Shown piece by piece: positions 36,380 to 46,618 of a stretch of 64,000 nt of DNA. The position numbers and the translations under genes are program-made. The notes under the pieces are model-generated. The model saw nothing but the letters and a program-made list of their open reading frames with translations, was not told the origin of the DNA and made no database searches. The DNA comes from Halotia branconii CENA392. GTDB lineage: Bacteria; Cyanobacteriota; Cyanobacteriia; Cyanobacteriales; Nostocaceae. Location of the stretch: contig NZ_CP124544.1 of assembly GCF_029953635.1 (NCBI RefSeq), forward strand, positions 124,001 through 188,000, given 5' to 3'. Numbering within the stretch: position 1 is the stretch's first letter; the number at the start of each line of letters is the position of its first letter.

Positions 36380-37830
36380 AATACCTCTGCCAAATTACGA
36401 GGGTTCAACGCCCGTAGAAACGGGATGAATGCGTCCTAAAGAAGTAAGCTTGGCAAAAATCTGGTTTAATAAAATAGGCTCAGGGATTTCTGGAAGCATT
36501 TTTAAAATTTCATGGATATATCGAAAGCCACGATAATGAGCCTTAAGGTCAATAATGCCGGAGCCGGGATTAATGAGGCGAAAATCAGCGAGAAGATGAT
36601 GAGATAAATTAACCATAAAAAATGCGAAATTAGCAGCGTTAGTTACCGCAGTTTGCCTCAGATTCATAAAATCTTCCAACCCCCAAAACTGCTTTGCATC
36701 ACGGAAGTTAAACTCGATTTGAAAGCGGAGTTTGTAATAATCAATTATTTTTTCAAATGATAATTCCAGGTCACTGGAGAATAGAACTACATGGCTACGA
36801 ACATTAGTCTTAAGATTGGTTTTGACTAAAATCACTACATTTAGAGCTTGGGCAAATTCTTTGTGAAGGAGAGTGGCTTGATAAATATCACTTTGAATCT
36901 CATCCTCAATGCTACTTTTAGATAAATATTTGTCAGGTATATTACTATAGTCTAGTTTGTCACCGTATTTACGACGAGAGCGTTTATGATAGTCAGGATT
37001 TTCATAAGGGATATATAATGCTGAATCGTGGCGCAACTTGGAAATTATGTGCAAGTTCACTTGTCGTGCCATCTGTAAAGCGTTGTTGTTACCAAAATGA
37101 CCATCTACTACCAAGTATGTTAGGGGAATAAAATTAGCTACTAACTTGAATAGTGAATTAATCATCTTTTTAATTAGCAATAGTTCAGATGTGAATATCA
37201 CTTCGGTTTTATTTTTGTTTTTACTCCCTTTTGGTCGTCCACGTCCACGTTTTTCTTTGGTTTTTATTTTTTCGCTTGACAACTGAATATTTGTTTTAGT
37301 ATTACTCTTGATTACTTGTTCTATTTGAATCGGAAATGACTGTCTTTGCTCAACACTTACTAACGACAAGACAAAGAAAGATAGCCCTGATATAGGTTTG
37401 TTTACTAGGCTAGAGAAGAATCTATCCAACCCATAAGTCTGTTTACCCGACTTGCTGACTACAACTTCATCTCCGGCAAGCAAATATACTTCATCCTTTC
37501 GCCATAAATGTTTACGAAAAAACAGCCAAAACAATGTTGCCCAAGGTATTACTGTATGAAAAAATCTCAACATTGTCCGATAACTACCACCAATGTCTGT
37601 CCAACGAGAAATTCCCAACATGGTGGCTCGGCCGCTCATTGCTAACATGGCCATGATGATCTGGTTCATTCGGCGCATCGTCGTAGCGTTGATCTGCGGT
37701 AGCAGGCATTGTAACAGTGATAGGATGTCCAACATGGGCGAATTGTAGCTTTTGAGTTGTCGTTTGGGAAGACAACAACTCTACTACAAAGCGCCCTCTC
37801 TCTTCATACTCTTTTTTTGGCGAAGGTATT
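36380..37830 (-). mobile_element. IS4-type insertion sequence with YREK transposase, complete
   Basis: A 1451-bp element. The left end AATACCTCTGCCAAATTACG and the right end (other strand) AATACCTTCGCCAAAAAAAG share the outer bases with four mismatches near the middle. A deleted copy is at 11454-12386. I could not find a clear target-site duplication. Confidence 0.8.
36395..37735 (-). CDS. IS4-family transposase (YREK type)
   Basis: 446 residues. The catalytic acids fit D89 (LAGDEVVVSKSGK), D211 (LVVDGHFGNN) and E341 in YYKLRFQIEFNFRDAK, with K348 completing Y-x2-R-x3-E-x6-K. A basic Lys/Arg-rich insert (about 155-180, KRGRGRPKGSKNKNK) resembles an AT-hook and may help DNA binding. All key residues are present, so this copy is probably active and may supply transposase for the defective copy at 11.5 kb. 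Confidence 0.9.
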   Translation of the reverse strand: MLDILSLLQCLLPQINATTMRRMNQIIMAMLAMSGRATMLGISRWTDIGGSYRTMLRFFHTVIPWATLFWLFFRKHLWRKDEVYLLAGDEVVVSKSGKQTYGLDRFFSSLVNKPISGLSFFVLSLVSVEQRQSFPIQIEQVIKSNTKTNIQLSSEKIKTKEKRGRGRPKGSKNKNKTEVIFTSELLLIKKMINSLFKLVANFIPLTYLVVDGHFGNNNALQMARQVNLHIISKLRHDSALYIPYENPDYHKRSRRKYGDKLDYSNIPDKYLSKSSIEDEIQSDIYQATLLHKEFAQALNVVILVKTNLKTNVRSHVVLFSSDLELSFEKIIDYYKLRFQIEFNFRDAKQFWGLEDFMNLRQTAVTNAANFAFFMVNLSHHLLADFRLINPGSGIIDLKAHYRGFRYIHEILKMLPEIPEPILLNQIFAKLTSLGRIHPVSTGVEPS

Positions 37831-38820
37831 GCTAATAAAGAAAACTTCAATACCAGTCGTCTCTAGCTTGAGGCATACTTGCCTGTAAATTCATGCCTCC
37901 AAAGTAATACTTGAGAAATAGTTTGCGGATGGCAAAGTGTATTTTCTTCTGGCTGCTTTGTACTTTAAACATCTTGCAAAAGTAACTTTTGCTTTCCGGT
38001 TGGGGTGCATGTTAAAGGGAAAATTCCATCCCTTTCCCAAATGATATTCTCCAAACTCTTACCCAAGGCTGGAAAGGGCTGAAGCTGAGATTGCAGCAGG
38101 GGTTGGAGAGCGCTGGTCAGTTTTACACTGATCTAGTATCTAGGATTGGCGAGGCTGTTAATATTGCTGATGGGGAGCCTTACTGGAACGGCTATTTGGG
38201 TCAGTGGCAAGTCTGGGTTAACTTTGAGGGAGGGTGTAAGTCTGTGGTGTGCGATTGGTTGGTGGTAGTTTAAGTGCCTATATTCTGGATAATTTTTGTA
38301 TTTATACAATTGTAGAAAGGTACATCTTACAACTATGAATATCTTATACATGAATTGCTACAGAAAGATTTCTACTAACGCATCAGTCGCTCATGAGCAG
38401 ACACTCCGTTGAGCAGCTAGTTGTGCCGACAGACGCGGAAGTGGCGTAGAAATTCCCTCTTCTCCGTACTGCTTCACCTGTTGTACAAAATTACTACCAG
38501 TATCTTCATCATTATTTTATCTATGTAAAGTAGAAATAAATCTTCGCTACATCAAAATTTTGACATTGCTTTTTCAGTGCTAGTGATTTATTCTAAGTAC
38601 TGAGTTATCAGCAATTTAACTGATAGCTGATTGCTGTTTAATTAGAGTTTTGTAAAGAATAGTTTTATTACTAAGCCAAAACAAATTTACAAGTTTATTT
38701 GATAAGTGTAAATCGAATTTTACTAATTTAAATATGATTTACTCTTGAAATAAAAGCTCAATTTATCTCAGAAAAACTATATTAATCAAGTATTTCTTCC
38801 ACTAATTGAGATAAACCTTA
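37831..38820. other. 990-bp gap with a gene relic and the upstream region of the giant gene
   Basis: At 38042-38272 the forward strand reads LTQGWKGLKLRLQQGLESAG, QFYTDLVSRIGEAVNIADG and EPYWNGYLGQWQVWVNFEGG up to a stop. The first part recurs at 46640-46765. This is a plasmid-type gene end without a start, so a relic. From 38480 to 38820 the DNA is very AT-rich, as expected for a promoter, but no clear boxes stand out. Confidence 0.55.
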
Positions 38821-41800
38821 ATGGAAAGCACTCAAATATTACAATTATTTAACAAAACAAGCTCTCTAAGCCGCCTAGTATTCATTGACCCTACAGTTGA
38901 AGACTACCAAAGTCTAGTTGCAGGGGTATTACCGAATACGGAAGTTGTGATTTTGGATGCTGCACGAGACGGAGTAGAGCAAATTAGCGAAATATTGACA
39001 CAAAGAACTGGAGTCACTAGTTTGCATCTTGTCTCTCACGGCGCGCCGGGGCGGATATATTTAGGTAACACTCAACTGGGACAATATACTCTCAATCGCT
39101 ATGCCGAGCAATTGATGCACTGGGCTGATGCTTTGAGTGCTGACGCTCAAATATTGCTTTATGGTTGCAATGTTGCCCGAACAAAATTAGGCAAAACATT
39201 TGTGCAATGCTTGAGCGAACTAACAGGTGCTGTTGTATTGGCATCTGATGACAGGACAGGCAGTGCAGCACTAGGAGGAAACTGGGAATTAGAAGTTAGA
39301 ACTGGAACTAGTAGTGTTGCTCTTGCTTTTGAATCAGCAACCTTGGAAGCATACGGGGAAGTGTTTGCTAAACCCTACTTAATCAAAGACATTTTTCTTG
39401 GCTCTAGTAGTTCTAAGATATCAGAGTTAATAAACGTTAATGGCACTGTTTATTTCGTTGCCGATGACGGCATTCATGGCCCAGAGTTATGGAAAAGTGA
39501 TGGTACAAAACAAGGTACTGTCTTAGTTAAAGATATCTATCTAGGGACTAAAAATTCTAGAGTTTCCCAACTAACTCAGGTTAATGACACTCTATATTTT
39601 GCTGCTAACGATGGCACAGGTACAGATTACTTTGGGGATAAATTGTGGAAGACCGATGGTACTGAAACTGGTACTGTTGTAGTAAAGGGAGTAGACTATG
39701 GTTTTCGTACCAAAGTCGGCTCACTTGTAAATTTTGATGGCGTCCTCTATTTCGGTTTTGATGATGGTAATCATAGAACTAGCGAAAACACTAATGACTT
39801 ATGGAAAACTGATGGCACAAAAGAAGGTACTGTTAAAGTCAAAGACTTAGGGAATCAAGGTTTCTTTGTTATTAATTCATTTTTGAACGTCAACGACACG
39901 CTGTTTTTCAATTTTTTCAGTACTGACTTTTATGGCTCTTTTGACTTGCCTTTTGATTTGTGGAAGAGTGATGGTACACAAGAGGGAACAATCCAGCTTT
40001 ATAACCAAGATTCTATTTTATTAACTAGTATCAACGATACTCTCTATTTTTTCACAGTAAATAATTTTGACGATATTGAGGGCAATATTATTGGTTTAGA
40101 ATTATGGAAAAGCGATGGCACAAAAGAAGGCACGGTCTTAGTTAAAGATATTAACTCAGGATCTTCTGGTTCCTTTCCCTTTAATGCTATTGACTTCAAT
40201 GGTATCTTATATTTCAGTGCTAATGACGGTACTCACGGTGCAGAATTATGGAAAAGTGATGGCACAAAAGAAGGCACGGTCTTAGTTAAAGATATTAACT
40301 CAGGATCTGGTAATTCTGCTCCTTTTAACCTAACCAATGTCAACAACACCCTATATTTCGTAGCTAACGACGGTACTTACGGTGCAGAATTATGGAAAAG
40401 TGATGGCACAAAAGAAGGCACGGTCTTAGTTAAAGATATTAACTCAGGATCTGGTGATTCTGCTGCCTCCAGCCTGATTAACGTCAACGGAACTGTGTAT
40501 TTTGTTGCAAATGATCGCATTCACGGTTTAGAGTTGTGGAAAAGCGATGGTACAGCAGAAGATACTGTCTTAGTCGCAGACATTAATCCTGGATCTGGTA
40601 GTTCCGATATATCTGACCTGAACTACTTTGATGGCATTCTCTACTTCTTAGCTGATGATGGCATGTACGGTAAAGAGTTGTGGGCATTAAGCATTAATCC
40701 TGCCGTAACTAATCCCGTAATCAGCATTACTGCCATCGATGCCAATGCTGCGGAAGCCGACAATGACCCAGCAGTATTTCGCATTAGCCGCAGTGGTGAT
40801 ACCAGTACTGCTCTTATTGTTAAATACAACATAGATGGCACTGCCATCAACGGTAAAGACTATAACCAACTCAACGGTACTATCACCATCGCCGCAGGTC
40901 AATCATTTGTAGATATTACTATTACCCCAGCAGATGAGATATTGAAAGAAGGCAGTGAAACTGTAAACCTAACTCTATTTAATCAATCTTACTACGCTGT
41001 AAATCAATCTCAAATCACTGCCACTGCTGTCATTGCCGATAATGTCAATACCGCAGCAGTGCCAACTCAACCATACCTAGTAAAAGATCCTGAATCTATT
41101 GATTTTAATTCATCAGAAATGATTAATATCAACGGCATTTTTTACTTTTATAAGTATGACAACATCTATGGCAATGAGTTGTGGAAAAGTGATGGTACTC
41201 AAGCTGGTACTGTTTTAGTCAAAGATATTAACCCTGGCGTTAGCAATTCTTTTAACAATAACAACGGCTATCCGTATTTTGAACCCGAACTCATCAACTT
41301 GAAAGATACCCTCTATTTCTTTGCCAACAACGGCACAAACGGTTATGAGTTATGGAAAAGTGATGGTACTCAAGCTGGTACTGTTTTAGTCAAAGATATT
41401 AATCCTGGTAGTTTTGGTTCATTTCCCTCTCAAGACTTCAATTACAACTTTCCATCCAATCTGACCGTTGTTAACGACATCCTTTATTTTGCTGCCAATG
41501 ACGGTATCCACGGCGCAGAGTTGTGGGCAAGTGATGGTACAAAAGAAGGCACTGTCTTGGTCAAAGATCTTAACCCTGGTAGTAACGATTCTTTTGTCAA
41601 GAACGACGAATATTATCTGTTTTTTGAACCCGAACTTATCAACTTTAAAGATACCCTCTATTTCTTTGCCAACGACGGTACAAACGGTTATGAGTTATGG
41701 AAAAGTGATGGTACTCAAGCTGGTACTGTTTTAGTCAAAGATATTAATCCTGGTAGTTTTGGTTCATTTGCCCCTCAAGACTTCAATTACAACATATTTC

Positions 41801-42789
41801 CACCCAATCTGACCGTTGTTAACGACATCCTTTATTTTGCTGCCGATGACGGTACCCACGGTATAGAGTTGTGGGCAAGTGATGGTACAAAAGAAGGCAC
41901 TGTCTTGGTCAAAGATGCAATACCTGGGGCTGATAGTTTTTATCCCTCTGATTTGACTAACGTTGATGACATTCTTTATTTTACTGCTGATGACAGGGTG
42001 AATGGGAGAGAGTTATGGGCATTGAACACTAATACAAGTCCATTCATCTCTACAGTCAGCATTACTGCCACCGATGCCAATGCTACTGAAGCTGGTAGTT
42101 CCCCTAGTATGTTGCGTATCAGTCGTACTGGCGATACTAATATCGCTTTAGCTGTCAAATATACCATTAGCGGTACTGCTATCAACGGCAGCGATTACAC
42201 CCAACTCACTGGTATTGCCGGTATTGCCGTTGGTCAATCCTTTGTAGATATTAACATCACACCTGTAGATGATGACTTGGTGGAAACCAGCGAAACCATT
42301 ATTCTCACCCTTACTACAGGAACTGACTACGATATAGATGCATCAAAAATATCTGCCAGCGTCATGATCGCCGATAATGACTTGAATATCATCAACGGTG
42401 GTAATAGTCGTGACCCATTAACTGGTACTGATGACAGCGATCGCATAGTTGGTGGTACTGGTGGCAAAACAATCACAGGCGGTACTGGCAATGATGAATT
42501 TGTTTACACTGATATTCGTGAAGTCGGCCACCGCATTACTGATTTTACTGTTGATAGTGACAAAATCGTTTTAACTCAACTGCTCGATAGCCTAGTTTCT
42601 GGTGGTTATAACGGCAGTGATGCATTTGCTGATGGTTATGTACGAGTGGTGCAAGGCAGCACTACTAATAGCACCATTCTTCAAATTGACCGTGATGGTC
42701 TCACAGGTTCGGCAGTTTTTAGACCATTCATTCAGTTGGACAATGTTACCCCACAGGCAATGAATAATATTAATAACTTTGTCTTTTAA
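38821..42789 (+). CDS. Giant secreted protein: DUF4347, ELWxSDGT repeats, Calx-beta, RTX-like end
   Basis: 1322 residues. DUF4347 at about 17-165 has HG (H73-G74 in LVSHGAPG) and GC (G115-C116 in LLYGCN), which resembles the His-Gly/Gly-Cys dyad of clan CD cysteine peptidases. About eight ELWKSDGTxxGTVLVKDI repeats follow (about 180-625), probably propeller blades, then a Calx-beta domain (about 630-745). A second set of about five repeats (750-1070) and a second Calx-beta domain (about 1075-1190) follow. The C-terminus (DPLTGTDDSDRIVGGTGGK, then NDEFVYTDIREVGHRITDF) is the type I secretion end. There is no N-terminal signal peptide, consistent with type I export. Likely a calcium-dependent surface adhesin. 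Confidence 0.85.
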   Translation: MESTQILQLFNKTSSLSRLVFIDPTVEDYQSLVAGVLPNTEVVILDAARDGVEQISEILTQRTGVTSLHLVSHGAPGRIYLGNTQLGQYTLNRYAEQLMHWADALSADAQILLYGCNVARTKLGKTFVQCLSELTGAVVLASDDRTGSAALGGNWELEVRTGTSSVALAFESATLEAYGEVFAKPYLIKDIFLGSSSSKISELINVNGTVYFVADDGIHGPELWKSDGTKQGTVLVKDIYLGTKNSRVSQLTQVNDTLYFAANDGTGTDYFGDKLWKTDGTETGTVVVKGVDYGFRTKVGSLVNFDGVLYFGFDDGNHRTSENTNDLWKTDGTKEGTVKVKDLGNQGFFVINSFLNVNDTLFFNFFSTDFYGSFDLPFDLWKSDGTQEGTIQLYNQDSILLTSINDTLYFFTVNNFDDIEGNIIGLELWKSDGTKEGTVLVKDINSGSSGSFPFNAIDFNGILYFSANDGTHGAELWKSDGTKEGTVLVKDINSGSGNSAPFNLTNVNNTLYFVANDGTYGAELWKSDGTKEGTVLVKDINSGSGDSAASSLINVNGTVYFVANDRIHGLELWKSDGTAEDTVLVADINPGSGSSDISDLNYFDGILYFLADDGMYGKELWALSINPAVTNPVISITAIDANAAEADNDPAVFRISRSGDTSTALIVKYNIDGTAINGKDYNQLNGTITIAAGQSFVDITITPADEILKEGSETVNLTLFNQSYYAVNQSQITATAVIADNVNTAAVPTQPYLVKDPESIDFNSSEMININGIFYFYKYDNIYGNELWKSDGTQAGTVLVKDINPGVSNSFNNNNGYPYFEPELINLKDTLYFFANNGTNGYELWKSDGTQAGTVLVKDINPGSFGSFPSQDFNYNFPSNLTVVNDILYFAANDGIHGAELWASDGTKEGTVLVKDLNPGSNDSFVKNDEYYLFFEPELINFKDTLYFFANDGTNGYELWKSDGTQAGTVLVKDINPGSFGSFAPQDFNYNIFPPNLTVVNDILYFAADDGTHGIELWASDGTKEGTVLVKDAIPGADSFYPSDLTNVDDILYFTADDRVNGRELWALNTNTSPFISTVSITATDANATEAGSSPSMLRISRTGDTNIALAVKYTISGTAINGSDYTQLTGIAGIAVGQSFVDINITPVDDDLVETSETIILTLTTGTDYDIDASKISASVMIADNDLNIINGGNSRDPLTGTDDSDRIVGGTGGKTITGGTGNDEFVYTDIREVGHRITDFTVDSDKIVLTQLLDSLVSGGYNGSDAFADGYVRVVQGSTTNSTILQIDRDGLTGSAVFRPFIQLDNVTPQAMNNINNFVF
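41185..41850 (+). repeat. Recently duplicated DNA blocks inside the giant gene
   Basis: Long near-identical blocks recur within the second repeat set. The stretch beginning TATGAGTTATGGAAAAGTG (41345) and running through CAATTACAA (about 41449) recurs at about 41689-41793. The following GACCGTTGTTAACGACATCC blocks also recur. DNA-level identity shows recent expansion or gene conversion of propeller units. Confidence 0.75.
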
Positions 42790-43746
42790 CCTAGTATCTC
42801 CCAAAGTCGGGACTTCCACCAATCTTAGCTTCCCCTGGGGAGGCGATCGCTGATGACCAAGGGCGGGAATTTGTCACACCGCCTGCTTTTGTTGTCGATA
42901 GAGATAAATCGGAGCGCAAATATTTGAGTATTTGTACCGACTGGAGTAATCATTCTACGGCTTGGCTCATACGTCATCGCTTGGGATTAAGAACGGTGCT
43001 GACGGATTTGATGGATGGGATTGAGGTGACAGGATCTGAAGCGATGATTGAGGCGATCGCAGATTTCTCCAAATGTACTGAAGTATCGGCAACGGCAGCG
43101 CGAAGAAAAGGAAAGAAGACGGCAGTAAGAACAGGAACAAAATGCGGCTTATGCGGCGAGGATGCAGACGCAATATGGAGTTAGTACGATTAGACCTTCA
43201 TCTAATCTTTCGTCCACACCCCCCAATAATGGAGATGGAAGTAATAATTGGGGGGGTATGGACACAACCCATAGCATCAGTAACACATGGTGTCAGCGAG
43301 TTAAATATTATGCTCAGTTAGTTGCCCAGAAGGTACAATGCGGGGTGGGTATGGTACAACAAATACTCAGTGCGTTGACGAGTGATGAAAGGTGGGGGGT
43401 CAATCCAATTCGCAATTATAAATTCGCAATGTGCTAAACGCCCCGCTACCTCTAACGCAATTTATACAGTGGGGGCTTTGACTCCAAGGATGAAGCAATT
43501 GACAATTACGTTCACAATTGCGAATTGCGTTAGCGCAGCGTTAGCGAGTCTTCGAGCGTCACTGCGAATTGCGAATTGCTTGGTGATGGTTGAGTTTGAG
43601 GAGGTTTGCCCCGATGGGTTTGCTCAACTGGTGGCAGCTGCGCCTGAATGGGTTGCGTGGATGGGGTGATTTCCCTTTGCTTGCCACATAGCAGTTTCCT
43701 TGCTCCCAAGATTAGAGATTAGAATGCGCTTGCCGTCAGGTGGACA
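42790..43746. pseudogene. Relic region with fragments of lost plasmid genes
   Basis: Around 42790-43184 an open frame without a credible start reads PPILASPGEAIADDQGREFV, FVVDRDKSERKYLSICTDWS, up to KCGLCGEDADAIWS and stop. At 43258-43437 another frame reads THSISNTWCQRVKYYAQLVA. At 43580-43669 a frame ends FEEVCPDGFAQLVAAAPEWV AWMG. Between them (43500-43580) is a dispersed repeat with GCGAATTGCGTTAGCGCAGC. These look like ends of separate genes now decayed; none was recognised. Confidence 0.5.
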
Positions 43747-44115
43747 TTAAAATTCGTATCCCATTGCTACCCAATAATGCCAGTCAGCTATGACTTGGGC
43801 AGTTTCTTGGTCAACATCAATGGGATTAATTTCAGATAGACGTGCGGAAAAAATATCGTCAAGGGTTCCTTCTTGGTATCGCACTTCTACGAACATATCG
43901 TGGGAACAATCATCTCCTACGGACATTTCTACAACTTCAACATCCCTTCCTTCAGGACGTTTGCGGGTTGTCCATTTTGCTTTGAAGGGGAAGCTCATGT
44001 TTTCGGCAAGGTAATAGTACCATCCAATTGCTCGTTCTTCTTCGTCGTATGCATCGACTACGACTTCCATGTCAATGCGTTCTTCTCGGTTTTCGTCTCG
44101 TTCCATCTGTGACAT
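43747..44115 (-). CDS. CcbP-like calcium-binding protein
   Basis: 122 residues from the ATG at 44115, preceded by AAGGAAG; a longer in-frame start at 44199 lacks conservation. The order is ERIDMEVVVDAYDEEERAIG, WYYYLAENMSFPFKAKW and TAQVIADWHYWVAMGYEF, the layout of the cyanobacterial calcium-binding protein CcbP described in Anabaena. Acidic residues are plentiful. Family members bind calcium and influence heterocyst formation, although plasmid-borne relatives may differ. Convergent with nothing; the next gene on this strand is 281 bp upstream. Confidence 0.82.
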   Translation of the reverse strand: MSQMERDENREERIDMEVVVDAYDEEERAIGWYYYLAENMSFPFKAKWTTRKRPEGRDVEVVEMSVGDDCSHDMFVEVRYQEGTLDDIFSARLSEINPIDVDQETAQVIADWHYWVAMGYEF

Positions 44116-44395
44116 GGGTTTTCTTCCTTGTTTGAGCCTTGTAGTTATTAGAAAGTTTACAAAATCTTTGTACGTAAAAAAACTTTGGTAACAAATCAAA
44201 ATTGGCTTTACTTGAGAGGACTTGTACTAGGCAAGAGTTATTGCCTTCAAACACGCTGATCAAAGTGTGCGTTATTTTCGGGAATAAATTGTGTAGGTTA
44301 ATAATTGCCGTCTTACCCAACACTGGTATCCCTTGCTAAAACTTAAGTTTTCCGGTTTGAACAATTTCACTCACGGTTATTGGGTTTAAGAAAAG

Positions 44396-45052
44396 TTATT
44401 TCATAAGGGACTTAAGTGCTTTTTTTTGTGAAGAATTAGCAATTTTTAGTGCTTGTTGAAGATGTTCATCGGAGTTATAATCGACATGTTTTCTTACAAG
44501 TTCGACAATATTTTGAGCGTACTCTTCTGGCTTAGCAATCGCAGCGAGTGATTTGAAATAATAAGGTAGAACCCTATTCCAGTCAACACCTACCTGCCAA
44601 GAACCTGCCTCATCCGCGAAGAAAATGATGTCGTCACGACATTCATCAATCTCATCAAGAAGATTGATAAGCATCTCAAAAGCCTCTCTTATTTCAGTTA
44701 AATCCCCAGTTTCGCTTTCATCTATGCAACGTTGCATCAAGCGTTGAAATTCGGCAATAAAATTAATAGTGCCACGAGAAAGATCCATAAAATTGTGTGA
44801 ATTAACTTGAAAATCCTCGTAGTAAACACCAGACATACTTTCTTCAAAAAAGATGCGGACTTCAACAAGTAATACCTGCTCAGAAGTCTCATCGACTAGG
44901 TTCAACGAATCAGGGTCGAAGAAATTCTCGATCAACTCAGACAAATGCTCTTGTGGTATTAGTTCTACTGCTCGATCTAGAAGTGATAGTAGATCTTCAG
45001 TTTTAAGCTCAGTACGAATTTTCTTTCTAAGAACTCGTATATTTATAGGCAT
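44396..45052 (-). CDS. Hypothetical helical acidic protein, 218 residues
   Basis: The sequence is mostly helical and acidic, without membrane segments: LKTEDLLSLLDRAVELIPQE at the start, REAFEMLINLLDEIDECRDD in the middle and DEAGSWQVGVDWNRVLPYYF near the end. The C-terminal IVELVRKHVDYNSDEHLQQA resembles a degenerate TPR-like helix pair. No family recognised. It could be a conserved accessory protein of the mobile region. The start follows an 8-bp AT-rich gap with GAGG. Confidence 0.55.
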   Translation of the reverse strand: MPINIRVLRKKIRTELKTEDLLSLLDRAVELIPQEHLSELIENFFDPDSLNLVDETSEQVLLVEVRIFFEESMSGVYYEDFQVNSHNFMDLSRGTINFIAEFQRLMQRCIDESETGDLTEIREAFEMLINLLDEIDECRDDIIFFADEAGSWQVGVDWNRVLPYYFKSLAAIAKPEEYAQNIVELVRKHVDYNSDEHLQQALKIANSSQKKALKSLMK

Positions 45053-45229
45053 ACAGTTTTAACCTCATAGAGTGGAATGTGTCACAAATAAACTTTGAAA
45101 CCATTGCTAGGATTGAGTAGGCATAGGAGAGAGGAAGAGTTGATTTATGAGTCTGATTCAAAGTTTATTGAGTTACCAAGCTTTTAACTACTACTCAAGT
45201 ACAATTACAACAAATAACACTAAAGTAGT

Positions 45230-45592
45230 ATGACAAAATCTAATAAAACTTACTGGAATCCATTGATTTTAGAAAACAGAGAAAAATGGCAAGCGATCAA
45301 AGGATTGGAAAAAATTGCCGAAGAACTGACCCTCAGCATAGATGAAGAAACTGGCGAATACACTCGTTTAACTCGATTTTACCCTGGTGCAGATACCACT
45401 TCTTTTGGTGCGAAAAGCCATCCTTATCCTGAAGAGATTTTTGTAGTTAATGGTCGTCTTTATGACCAAGCTTTTGATATGTGGTTAGAGAGCGGACATT
45501 ATGCTAGTAGACCACCCGGTGAGATTCATGGGCCATTCAAGAGTGACATCGGGTGTGTTGTACTGGAAATATCTTTTCCTCATCGTACTTAG
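45230..45592 (+). CDS. Cupin (ChrR-like) protein
   Basis: 120 residues. The motif TSFGAKSHPYPEEIFVVNGR has the His and Glu residues of a ChrR-type cupin, and the second motif is RPPGEIHGPFKSDIGCVVLE. The single beta-barrel would bind a metal. It lacks the N-terminal zinc-binding anti-sigma domain of ChrR. No sigma factor gene is adjacent, so a sensor or enzyme role is open. Confidence 0.8.
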   Translation: MTKSNKTYWNPLILENREKWQAIKGLEKIAEELTLSIDEETGEYTRLTRFYPGADTTSFGAKSHPYPEEIFVVNGRLYDQAFDMWLESGHYASRPPGEIHGPFKSDIGCVVLEISFPHRT

Positions 45593-45652
45593 AAGTAAGT
45601 ATTTTTTAATACTCATGATTCAGCAAGAGTTTAATTTCTGCTCTATCAAGCT

Positions 45653-46618
45653 ATGACTGAAAAACGCGAAAGAGCAGACCAAGACAGCCCTTGGAAAGAA
45701 ATTTTAGAAGCATACTTTCCTCAAGCAATGCAATTTTTCTTTCCACAAACATCTGCATTAATTAACTGGGAACTTCCCCACCAATTCCTTGATAAAGAAT
45801 TTCAACAAATCGCCCGTGATGCAGAACAAGGAAGAAGATATGCAGATAAATTAGTTAAAGTTTGGCAACATCAAGGAGAAGAAATTTGGCTATTAATTCA
45901 TGTAGAAATACAGGCAAAATCAGAAGACATTTTTGCACAGAGAATGTTTTCATACAACCTACGGATTTTTGACCGTTTTGCCAAACCAGCTATTAGTCTC
46001 GCTATTTTATGTGATACAGACCCGACATGGCGACCAAATCAATACAGTTATAATTACCCTGATACAAGGCTTAACTTTGAATTTGGAATAGTCAAGCTGC
46101 AAGATTACCAAACCCGTTGGACAGAATTAGAAATTAGTGATAATCCTTTTGCGACGGTGGTAATGGCACATTTAAAAACACAACAAACCACTAAAAAACC
46201 TCAAGAACGCAAAACCTGGAAATTCAGCTTAATTCGTCGATTGTATGAGCAAGGTTTGCAAGAAAAAGATATTCGTAACCTTTATCGTTTTATAGACTGG
46301 GTTATGATTTTACCAAAAGCATTAGAAGTCGAGTTTTGGCAAGAGTTCACACAATTTGAGCAGGAGCGTACTATGAGCTACATTACCACAGGGGAGCGCA
46401 TTGGTTACGAGCGAGGAAGAGAGGAAGGTAAACAAGAAGGTGAGCAAAGTCTTGTGCTACGACAACTACAAAAACGGGTTGGGGATTTACCAGAAGATGT
46501 CCGGGTACATGTTCAAAATTTACCCATAAACCAATTGGAGGAACTTGGTGAAGCATTATTAGACTTTACAGCTATTGAAGACTTGTTTAACTGGTTAGCA
46601 GCCAATCAACTAGAGTAG
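45653..46618 (+). CDS. Rpn-type PD-(D/E)XK nuclease with DUF4351 tail
   Basis: 321 residues. The N-terminal domain has ALINWELPHQFLDKEFQQI, RRYADKLVKVW and EEIWLLIHVEIQAK (the E-x-Q/K end of the nuclease motif). The middle has RMFSYNLRIFDRF, and the C-terminus LVLRQLQKRVGDLPEDVRV plus LGEALLDFTAIEDLFNWL is DUF4351. This architecture is the cyanobacterial recombination-promoting nuclease/putative transposase family. A glutamate-rich linker with GRGREEGKQEGE-like sequence separates the parts. Starts 60 bp after the cupin gene. Confidence 0.8.
   Translation: MTEKRERADQDSPWKEILEAYFPQAMQFFFPQTSALINWELPHQFLDKEFQQIARDAEQGRRYADKLVKVWQHQGEEIWLLIHVEIQAKSEDIFAQRMFSYNLRIFDRFAKPAISLAILCDTDPTWRPNQYSYNYPDTRLNFEFGIVKLQDYQTRWTELEISDNPFATVVMAHLKTQQTTKKPQERKTWKFSLIRRLYEQGLQEKDIRNLYRFIDWVMILPKALEVEFWQEFTQFEQERTMSYITTGERIGYERGREEGKQEGEQSLVLRQLQKRVGDLPEDVRVHVQNLPINQLEELGEALLDFTAIEDLFNWLAANQLE

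Noticed and set aside
41976..42185. Open frames on the minus strand inside the giant gene
   Set aside because: They mirror the regular codon pattern of the repeats on the other strand and lack independent signals.
43490..43585. Possible tRNA-like or structured RNA from repeated GCGAATTGCG sequence
   Set aside because: Matches the pattern of dispersed palindromic repeats of Nostocales; no acceptor stem or anticodon arm could be built.
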